The position numbers and the translations under genes are program-made. DNA of 64,000 nt, taken from the NCBI RefSeq assembly GCF_011761635.1, contig NZ_JAASRN010000003.1, forward strand, positions 62,001 to 126,000, read 5' to 3'. The notes beneath the pieces are model-generated. The model had not been told where the DNA came from and did not search any database. It saw only the letters and a program-made list of their open reading frames with translations. This document shows, piece after piece, positions 42,419 through 49,186 of the stretch (position 1 is the first letter of the stretch; every line of letters begins with the position of its first letter). Origin of the DNA: Thermonema lapsum (lineage in GTDB: Bacteria > Bacteroidota > Bacteroidia > Cytophagales > Thermonemataceae).

Positions 42419-43348
42419 ATGAGTCATTATCATGAGCCGGTGATGTTGAAGGAGGTACTGGCGTTTGTGCCTGCATTTACTGAGCCCAAAGAATCTTTGT
42501 TGTTTTTAGATTTAACCTTTGGAGGCGGAGGGCACAGTCGCGCTATTTTGCAAAACATGCCCGAAAGGGCGGCTCTGTGGGCTTTCGACCAAGACAGCGA
42601 CGCTGCCATGCAAGCCAAGCAAATCACCGACCCCCGCTTTCGATTCTTTCAGGCAAATTTTCGTTTTTTCGGTCAATTCCTTGAAGCGCAAGCCCAAGAA
42701 GGCGCCGATTTTATTTTGGCAGACTTGGGGGTTTCCTCGCATCAGTTCGATACTCCGGAGCGGGGCTTCTCTTTTCGCTTTCCCCAAGAGCCGCTCGATA
42801 TGCGCATGAACCGGCAGGCGCCGCTTTCTGCTGCCGACATCTTGAACAACTACAGTGCCGAAGAGTTGCAGCGGGTATTGAGCTGGTATGGTGAAGTAAA
42901 AAATGCCCGCACCTTGGCAAAAAGCATCTTAGCTGCCCGCTCGGTGCGTCCCTTACGTACAGTAGCCGATTTAAATGCAGTAATAGAGAAGCACGCCCCC
43001 CGCCATAAAGCCCAACAGTACTTTGCCAAGGTATATCAGGCAATACGCATAGAGGTGAATGATGAAATGGGGGCGCTGCGTGAAATGCTTAAGCAGGCTG
43101 CCAAATACTTGCGCCCCGGTGGACGTATTGTCGTGATTTCTTATCATTCTTTGGAAGACCGTCTGGTAAAACACTTCTTTGCTACGGGTAGTTTCCGTGG
43201 ACAGGAGCCCCCGCGCGATTTGTATGGCAACCTACTGACTCCCTTGCAGCCGGTAACCCGTAAGGCTTTGGGACCGTCCGAAGAAGAAATACGGCGCAAT
43301 CCACGTGCCCGCAGTGCCAAACTGCGGGTGGCTGAGCGGATAACATAG
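42419..43348 (+). CDS. rsmH: 16S rRNA (cytosine-1402 N4) methyltransferase
   Basis: Methylates N4 of C1402 in 16S rRNA (309 aa). MSHYHEPVMLKEVL is the family's N-terminus. SAM-binding is LDLTFGGGGHSRAIL, followed by ADLGVSSHQFD, GFSFR, PLDMRMN and the C-terminal YHSLEDRLVKHFF. It opens the mra/division cluster. mraZ, usually upstream, is missing here. About 75 bp follow before the ftsL-like gene. Confidence 0.97.
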   Translation: MSHYHEPVMLKEVLAFVPAFTEPKESLLFLDLTFGGGGHSRAILQNMPERAALWAFDQDSDAAMQAKQITDPRFRFFQANFRFFGQFLEAQAQEGADFILADLGVSSHQFDTPERGFSFRFPQEPLDMRMNRQAPLSAADILNNYSAEELQRVLSWYGEVKNARTLAKSILAARSVRPLRTVADLNAVIEKHAPRHKAQQYFAKVYQAIRIEVNDEMGALREMLKQAAKYLRPGGRIVVISYHSLEDRLVKHFFATGSFRGQEPPRDLYGNLLTPLQPVTRKALGPSEEEIRRNPRARSAKLRVAERIT

Positions 43349-43422
43349 GAACCTACCGCCAGCTGTAGGTTTGCTTTTTAGCCCCTTTCTGTGCATCTTT
43401 AAATGCTGCAACAAGAAATACC

Positions 43423-43797
43423 ATGGCAGAAAATACATACAAAAAGCCGCCTTTTCAAACAGAAAGCAAACGCCCTGGCGGTCTGTTTCGTTGGATAGAC
43501 AAATTGTTGAATTTAGACTTTTTGCTCGATGACAAACACCGAAAGAACGTAGTGCCTTATCTGCTTTTTTCGGCATTGCTGGCAATCGTTTATATCGCCA
43601 ACAGGCACTATGCCGAGCGTAGTCAGCACCGTCTGATGCAGCTGCGTAGGGAGGTAAACAACCTGCGTACGGAATACACCACCCGTAAAGCAGATTATAT
43701 GAGCTTGACCCGCCAGTCGGTGGTGAAGCAAAAAGCACAAAAGCTGGGACTGGAAAGCGGGCACAAACCCCCTTATGTCATTCGGTTGGACGACTAA
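43423..43797 (+). CDS. ftsL: FtsL-like cell division protein
   Basis: 124-aa bitopic membrane protein of the FtsL family. A basic cytoplasmic N-terminus of about 45 residues is followed by one membrane helix (VVPYLLFSALLAIVYIA at 43-59) and a periplasmic coiled coil with RLMQLRREVNNLRTEY. FtsL links FtsB/FtsQ and FtsI at the division site. The call rests on topology and on its place between rsmH and ftsI. It precedes ftsI by 12 bp. Confidence 0.8.
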   Translation: MAENTYKKPPFQTESKRPGGLFRWIDKLLNLDFLLDDKHRKNVVPYLLFSALLAIVYIANRHYAERSQHRLMQLRREVNNLRTEYTTRKADYMSLTRQSVVKQKAQKLGLESGHKPPYVIRLDD

Positions 43798-43809
43798 AAA
43801 AGCAAAGCC

Positions 43810-45936
43810 TTGAATATCAAGCAATCGATACTTTTGCGTGTGCGCCTTTCTTTTTTGATGGTAGCAGCAGTGGCAACGGCAATTGTGGCGCGCATGGTGT
43901 ACTTGCAGTTCGTGGAAGGCGATTATTGGCGACAGAAAGCCGAGCGCCGCGACGTGCGCTTACAACCTATCCCCGCCCTGCGTGGCAATATACTGGCAGA
44001 TGACCAACGTCTGCTTGCCACCTCATTGCCTTTTTACAAAATAGCCTTCGACCCCATGGCGCCCGATGAAGCTACTTTCAAGGCGGGCATCGACTCTTTG
44101 GCGTGGTATGCTGCCAGCTTCTTTCAAGACCGTAGTTCCCAGCAATACAAACAGCTGTTTGTGAATGCCCGAAAGCAAGGACGCCGTTACTTGCCTCTGG
44201 GCGACAAAGCAGTGGACCACAGTGCCATGCAGAAAATTATACAGTGGCCCATCTTGCGCAAGGGGCGCCTGAGAGGTGGCATCATCATTGAGCAGGAAAC
44301 GCGCCGCTTTAATCCCTTTCATTCACTAGCACGCCGCACTATTGGCTACGTCAACAACGAAGGGCGTGGAATCGTAGGTATCGAGCTGAGTTTCGATAAA
44401 TATTTGCGGGGAAAGCCCGGACAAGCAGTGTATAGGCGTTCGGCAGGCAACCAATGGGTGCCCTTTCACGATGGTTCATACATAGAACCACAAGACGGCA
44501 TGGATGTTTATACTACCCTCGATATCAACATTCAGGATGTAGCACACCATGCTTTGCTCAAAGCCTTGATAGAAAATGATGCTGATTTTGGTTGTGTGGT
44601 GGTCATGGAAGTAGCAACTGGGGCTATCAAAGCTATGGTCAACCTCGGGCGAATAGATAGCGCGCACTATGCCGAAGACTACAACTATGCCATAGGCAGT
44701 AAAGGCAGCACCGACCCGGGTTCTGTGTTTAAGTTGGCTTCTGTGATGGCACTTTTTGAAGATAATCCACAGCTCTCACTCGATACATTGGTGGAAACCG
44801 GCAACGGTCAATATCGTTTTTGGGATGTAGTATTGCGCGACCCCAAACCCAGCGGTTACGGAACCATCACTCTGCAGCAAGCCTTTGAGTATTCTTCAAG
44901 TATAGGCATAGCTCGCTTGGTCTATGAACACTTCAAAGCCAACCCCCAACGCTTTATCAACTACTTGCATCAGTTTGGATTGAGCACCCCCCTTGATTTT
45001 CAATTGGTAGGCGAGGTCAAACCCTACATCAAAAACACCAACGACCCCACTTGGAGCCGTCTGTCGCTACCATGGATAGCCATAGGCTATGAAACGGTGG
45101 TGTCGCCGCTGCAGCTACTTGTCTTCTACAATGCCGTGGCAAATAATGGAAAGATGATTCAGCCCTTCATTGTAGATGAAATCAGAGATAAAGATGGGCG
45201 TTTAATTGTGGACTATGAACCCGTAGTATTGCGCGAGCAGATTTGCTCACCCCAAACCCTCGACAAAGCCCGGCGCCTGCTGGAAGGTGTAGTGGAAAGA
45301 GGCACTGCGCAGAATATCAAAAGCAATCGATACAAGATAGCAGGAAAAACGAGTACTTCTCAAAAATTCAAAAATGGGCAGTACATCAAAGAATACCATA
45401 CGGCGTTTGCTGGTTATTTCCCCGCCGACAAACCCAAATATAGCTGCATTGTGGTGATAGACAATCCCCGGCGCAATTTGCAGTACGGGGGCGAAGTATC
45501 AGCGCCCGTCTTTCGCAAGATAGCCGATGAAATTTATAGTATGGACCTCAGCCTTCACAGCGATAAGGTAATCACGCGCCACCGTGTAAAGAACAAGCAA
45601 ATTCCCTATAATGAAATAGGCAGGGCAGGGGATTTGTGGCGTATATTCGATGAGCTGGGCATTCCACAAAAGAAAATGGAAGGCGTAGATGAATACAGCT
45701 GGGTGTTTTCTTCTACGGCTTCCGACAGTACGGTGATTTGGAAACCGCTGCTGCTCGATGACGATAATATGCCAGATGTGCGTGGCATGAGCCTGCGCGA
45801 TGCACTTTTTATCCTTGAAAATAAAGGCTTGAATGTGTGGGTGAAGGGCAAAGGTAAGGTAGTGAATCAAAGCATCGAGCCGGGTAGGGCTATCCAACGA
45901 GGGCAGTCCGTTACTCTGCATCTGGAGCATCCATAA
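43810..45936 (+). CDS. ftsI: Division-specific peptidoglycan transpeptidase (PBP3-like) with PASTA domain
   Basis: Septal peptidoglycan transpeptidase (708 aa). A short cytoplasmic part is followed by a membrane helix (about 10-28) and the dimerisation/pedestal domain. The transpeptidase motifs are STDPGSVFK (Ser305 nucleophile), SSS (SSSIGIAR) in place of the usual SxN and KTS (AGKTSTSQ) in place of KTG. A C-terminal PASTA domain (about 653-708) follows, typical of the Bacteroidota form. The start is probably TTG at 43810, 12 bp after the ftsL-like gene. No ATG lies between the ftsL stop and the membrane helix. murE, the usual next gene, is absent. Confidence 0.94.
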   Translation: MNIKQSILLRVRLSFLMVAAVATAIVARMVYLQFVEGDYWRQKAERRDVRLQPIPALRGNILADDQRLLATSLPFYKIAFDPMAPDEATFKAGIDSLAWYAASFFQDRSSQQYKQLFVNARKQGRRYLPLGDKAVDHSAMQKIIQWPILRKGRLRGGIIIEQETRRFNPFHSLARRTIGYVNNEGRGIVGIELSFDKYLRGKPGQAVYRRSAGNQWVPFHDGSYIEPQDGMDVYTTLDINIQDVAHHALLKALIENDADFGCVVVMEVATGAIKAMVNLGRIDSAHYAEDYNYAIGSKGSTDPGSVFKLASVMALFEDNPQLSLDTLVETGNGQYRFWDVVLRDPKPSGYGTITLQQAFEYSSSIGIARLVYEHFKANPQRFINYLHQFGLSTPLDFQLVGEVKPYIKNTNDPTWSRLSLPWIAIGYETVVSPLQLLVFYNAVANNGKMIQPFIVDEIRDKDGRLIVDYEPVVLREQICSPQTLDKARRLLEGVVERGTAQNIKSNRYKIAGKTSTSQKFKNGQYIKEYHTAFAGYFPADKPKYSCIVVIDNPRRNLQYGGEVSAPVFRKIADEIYSMDLSLHSDKVITRHRVKNKQIPYNEIGRAGDLWRIFDELGIPQKKMEGVDEYSWVFSSTASDSTVIWKPLLLDDDNMPDVRGMSLRDALFILENKGLNVWVKGKGKVVNQSIEPGRAIQRGQSVTLHLEHP

Positions 45937-45950
45937 CATTGGATAATGAC

Positions 45951-45977
45951 AAAAGGGAAGGAGTGCCTTCCCTTTTT
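45951..45977. terminator. Bidirectional terminator after ftsI
   Basis: AAAAGGGAAGG (45951-45961) pairs with CCTTCCCTTTT (45966-45976), with T and A runs on both sides. It ends the ftsI transcript and the convergent DoxX-like transcript. Confidence 0.8.
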
Positions 45978-46013
45978 TGGGCTTGCGTGTAAATAAGTAA
46001 AAACAAAGGCTGC

Positions 46014-46421
46014 TTATTGGTGCAAGAATAAAAAGAGCACAAAAAGAGCACACAGAAAGTAAGGCACCAAAGAAGCAGCGCCGGCATAGTCCTTTGCCAT
46101 GCGTTGCCCAAAGAAAAGCATGAGCAACGAAATAGCAGAGAGTAGCACACCCCAAAAAGCTACTTCGCTATTTCCGCTAAAGAGCAACCAAACCACCCCT
46201 ACGGTGGATACTACTCCCGAAGCTACCTCCATCAGGGTGAGCACGCCTAAGAGCAAGGGTACCATCCCTTTGAGCAGACTCTTGGCAAAGTGTTCTTTGA
46301 GCCAGCTAAGATTGCCTTGCCAGTCAAACACTTTGTCCAAGCCCGATTGCAGGAACAAAATAGCAAAAAATGCTGCGCCTAAGCATTGTAGTAAAGCCAA
46401 AGAGTGAGTAAATGTTTCCAT
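46014..46421 (-). CDS. DoxX-like small membrane protein
   Basis: 135-aa protein with four hydrophobic helices and the pattern of DoxX/DoxD-like proteins. The first helix is AAFFAILFLQSGLDKVFDW, with the Lys-Asp at its outer end, as in this family. The start METFTHSL at 46421 is preferred over one nine codons upstream. No partner gene suggests a substrate. Members have been tied to redox or thiosulfate metabolism, but that is not supported by the surroundings here. Confidence 0.7.
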   Translation of the reverse strand: METFTHSLALLQCLGAAFFAILFLQSGLDKVFDWQGNLSWLKEHFAKSLLKGMVPLLLGVLTLMEVASGVVSTVGVVWLLFSGNSEVAFWGVLLSAISLLMLFFGQRMAKDYAGAASLVPYFLCALFVLFLFLHQ

Positions 46422-46718
46422 TTTGCGTGTCTTTTTGGTGAATGTCAAGGAAAGTTAGCGAAAAAATAAAAAATGCCTGCATAAGTGTGGGTCGTAGGTG
46501 TTTTGTGTGTTTGCCCTTGCGACTATGTCGCTTTGTCTGTTTTATTTTCCTTTTTGTCATTTCGAACCATAGCGAGCAACCTATTGCTTGTGGTGGTTGG
46601 GAAGGAGGAGCCTGAAATTTCGCACTACGCTCCGCTCCATTTGAAATGCAGTCTGTGCTATGGCGCTGCCTGATGCAAAACAAGCGCTGTGGTTGCAGCG
46701 AGTGGCGTTTTTCTTCGC
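46422..46718. other. Intergenic stretch with repeat-like element
   Basis: No gene is supported between the DoxX-like gene and the exonuclease-GIY-YIG gene. It contains the inverted-repeat element at 46556-46649. The short open frame over that element reads like translated repeat, not a protein. Confidence 0.5.
46556..46649. repeat. Candidate REP-like dispersed element
   Basis: GTCATTTCGAA (46556-46566) and TTTGAAATGC (46640-46649) form imperfect inverted ends of a 94-bp segment. Its inner part also repeats short GC-rich motifs (AGCGAG and CGCTCCGCTCC). Similar GTCATTTCGA-start elements are frequent between genes in Bacteroidota. Only one clear copy is in the window, so the dispersal is inferred. 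Confidence 0.45.
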
Positions 46719-48101
46719 TTAAAAATACAGAATGCGCGTGTGTGGATGCTTCTTTAGGTAGCTTCTGATAATATGATGTTGGTCTTTGTAGTCGGGATAT
46801 GCCTGCAGGAAATCATGTCTTTGAGCCAAAATCTCTTCCTCACTCAGCTGAGCAGGTACATAGCCAAATCCTAAGTACTGGTTATTTTCGATTAAAACGA
46901 AGGCTTTTTCATGGCTGTGGCGCCCACGCTCAAAGATAAGCATATTGCCAGAGGCAGCACCGGCTAAGTGACTGAATGCCTGTTGTACTCTTTGATTGTA
47001 GCTTTCGGGCGGTTCAGCTCCTATGCATGCCCCTCGGCACAAACCCACATGGTAGTCAAAGCAGGCATGGCGGCTGTCGTACAGGTGGGACAGTTTCATG
47101 CACAATTCATGTTTTTTGACCAAGTGGTAAAGATATTCGCGTCCTTTGGCTATGTCAGGAAAAAATTGCAGGGCTGTGCCCCGTAGCTTTTCGGTTTTTT
47201 GTATGCTTAAACGTAAATAACCGGCTTCGTCGGGTGTCATTGCCAACACAGCTTGAAAATGCTTGCGCCTTTGTGCACGATTAAAAGGCGGTTTAAGCTG
47301 CTTGATGAGGTGGTTTTCTAACAACAGAGCTACAAGCTCGCTGCCGGTGAGGCGGTAATCCACTGCCCGCACTCTTTCTTTTAAGCGCAGTCGCCGCCCT
47401 TGTTTCTCGCTTACTTGAAAGTGCTGCAACACGCGCCGGTAGATGTTGCGGCTTTTGCCCAAATAAAGCGTTTCTCCGTTTTCGTCTTTAAAAAAATACA
47501 CACCCGTGTCTTCGGGAAGATTTTCTATCTCGCAGCGTTCTATGTAGGGCGGAAGGCTTACAGCTTGAATTTCTTCTTGCACAATCGCCTGTTGGGCTTG
47601 TGTTTCGCTTATTTGAATTAGCTTTTGCAGCAAGGTGGCAGTTACTTCGGCATCGCCCAAAGCCCGATGGCGGGCGCGGTTGGGAATATCGAGGGCTTCA
47701 CTTATGGTGTTTAGCCCATGTTTGGGGAGATACGGCATCAGCAGGCGCGACAGTCGCAGGGTGCAAAGGGTGGGGCGACGATAGCGATAGCCCAACTCAT
47801 GGAAGGCGGCTTTGAGAAATGAATAGTCGAATTGAACATTGTGTGCCACAAACACACAGCCTTCAGTAAGCTCCACTATTTCCTTAGCAATTTCGAAAAA
47901 ACGAGGTGCTTCCTTCACCATGTCATCAGATATGCCTGTAAGTCGGCTGATGGCTGGCGGTATTTTACTTTCTGGATTGACCAAGCTGCTGAAGCGTTTG
48001 ATTTCGCGCTTTCCGTCGTGGATGATGATGGCTATGTCTATGATTTTATCGAGCAGCGGGCGACTTCCCGTCGTCTCTAAGTCAACAACTGCGTATAACA
48101 T
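46719..48101 (-). CDS. DnaQ-like exonuclease fused to a GIY-YIG nuclease domain
   Basis: 460-aa fusion. An N-terminal 3'-5' exonuclease of the DnaQ family covers about 1-165: ExoI VVDLETTG with D7 and E9, ExoII HNVQFDYSFL near 87-96, ExoIII HRALGDAE near 145-152. This is linked to a GIY-YIG endonuclease domain at about 198-280 (GVYFFKDENGETLYLG, then SRNIYRRV), as in UvrC/Cho. The C-terminal 180 residues have cysteines (CMK, C, CRGAC) that fit the UvrC-family region. It may act in repair, cleaving and trimming a strand, alongside or instead of UvrC. The start has a -7 box 20 bp upstream. Confidence 0.9.
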   Translation of the reverse strand: MLYAVVDLETTGSRPLLDKIIDIAIIIHDGKREIKRFSSLVNPESKIPPAISRLTGISDDMVKEAPRFFEIAKEIVELTEGCVFVAHNVQFDYSFLKAAFHELGYRYRRPTLCTLRLSRLLMPYLPKHGLNTISEALDIPNRARHRALGDAEVTATLLQKLIQISETQAQQAIVQEEIQAVSLPPYIERCEIENLPEDTGVYFFKDENGETLYLGKSRNIYRRVLQHFQVSEKQGRRLRLKERVRAVDYRLTGSELVALLLENHLIKQLKPPFNRAQRRKHFQAVLAMTPDEAGYLRLSIQKTEKLRGTALQFFPDIAKGREYLYHLVKKHELCMKLSHLYDSRHACFDYHVGLCRGACIGAEPPESYNQRVQQAFSHLAGAASGNMLIFERGRHSHEKAFVLIENNQYLGFGYVPAQLSEEEILAQRHDFLQAYPDYKDQHHIIRSYLKKHPHTRILYF

Positions 48102-48120
48102 CTTTTAGCACATAATGCTG

Positions 48121-48128
48121 CAAAGTTA
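48121..48128 (-). promoter_or_regulatory. -7 box for the exonuclease-GIY-YIG gene
   Basis: The minus strand reads TAACTTTG, a perfect TAnnTTTG, 19 bp before the ATG at 48101, so the leader would be about a dozen nucleotides. Confidence 0.5.
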
Positions 48129-48199
48129 ATAACTTTACCCAAGCTGCGAGGATTACCATAGGTGCTTTGCTTTTGCTCTGGCGAAACAATAAAAAACAT

Positions 48200-49186
48200 A
48201 TGAAATGGTTTACGCCCCTGTCGTTTGAAACGCTTCGTCTGCCGATGCTCTCTTATGGGCAGCGTATTCTTTGCATTGGTTCTTGCTTTGCCGATGAAAT
48301 GGGGAAATTATTGACAGAAGCTAAATTCTCGGTATTGAACAACCCTTTTGGGGTGCTTTTCAATCCCGTATCACTTTATCGCTGTTATTCGGCTGCTGTG
48401 TATGCTCAGGAAGCAGCATGGCAGGAAGGGGTGTTGAAAGTATCCGAAGACCTTTATCTACACTATGACTGCCATTCCAAAGTGTATGGCAGTTCTGAAC
48501 AGTCGCTTATAGAGCGCATCATGTCTATCGGTGCGGAAGTGCGTGCTTGGCAGCCCGAAATCATATTGCTGACTTTAGGCACCTCCATTGTGTATGAGCA
48601 CTGTGCGAGTGGTAAAGTAGTGGCGAACTGTCATAAGCAGCCGGCAAGTCTTTTTCGCAAGCGCACTTTGCAACTTGCAGAAATAGTGGAGGCACTCAAC
48701 CACCTACATGCGTTGTGGAAAGGTGCCAAAGCTTGGATAGTAACCGTCAGCCCGGTGCGCCATGTGAAAGAGGGTTTGGTGGAAAACCAATACAGCAAAT
48801 CGCTGCTGCGTGTGGCGGTGGAAGCATGGCGGCAACAGCATGAAAACATCTTCTATTTCCCTTCTTACGAAATCATGATAGACGAGCTTCGGGATTATCG
48901 TTTTTATGCCGAAGACTTGGTGCACCCTTCCGCACAGGCTATTGGCTACATATGGGACGTATTCACTGCCCATTGCTTCGAGGCAGAAACGCAAAAGACC
49001 TATGTTGCGTGGCGGAAGTTAAGCCAACAGCTTGCGCATCGTGCCTTGTTTCCGCATACAGCAGAAAACAAGCAGCGGCTGCAGCGTCTGCTTTCAGCAT
49101 TGCAGCGCTTGTCAACTAAACTGCCTTTGCATGAAGAAATAGCCCAAGTGCAAAGGCAGCTTCAAGAAGCCGACACGTTTCATTAA
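48200..49186 (+). CDS. GSCFA domain protein
   Basis: 328-aa cytoplasmic or membrane-attached protein of the GSCFA family, found in Bacteroidota and some Proteobacteria. The name motif IGSCFADEMG is at about 25-34. It belongs to the wider SGNH-like acyl-ester hydrolase superfamily (block LLTLGTSIVYE, then VSPVRHV, and DLVHPSAQAIGYIWDVF with Asp-His at about 237). A role in polysaccharide acetyl-ester chemistry is possible but unproven. The start M12 of the frame (48200) is chosen for its normal start. Its last 4 bp overlap the convergent propeller gene. Confidence 0.88.
   Translation: MKWFTPLSFETLRLPMLSYGQRILCIGSCFADEMGKLLTEAKFSVLNNPFGVLFNPVSLYRCYSAAVYAQEAAWQEGVLKVSEDLYLHYDCHSKVYGSSEQSLIERIMSIGAEVRAWQPEIILLTLGTSIVYEHCASGKVVANCHKQPASLFRKRTLQLAEIVEALNHLHALWKGAKAWIVTVSPVRHVKEGLVENQYSKSLLRVAVEAWRQQHENIFYFPSYEIMIDELRDYRFYAEDLVHPSAQAIGYIWDVFTAHCFEAETQKTYVAWRKLSQQLAHRALFPHTAENKQRLQRLLSALQRLSTKLPLHEEIAQVQRQLQEADTFH

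Noticed and set aside
46485-46673. 62-codon plus-strand open frame
   Set aside because: It covers the inverted-end element at 46556-46649 and reads like translated repeat.
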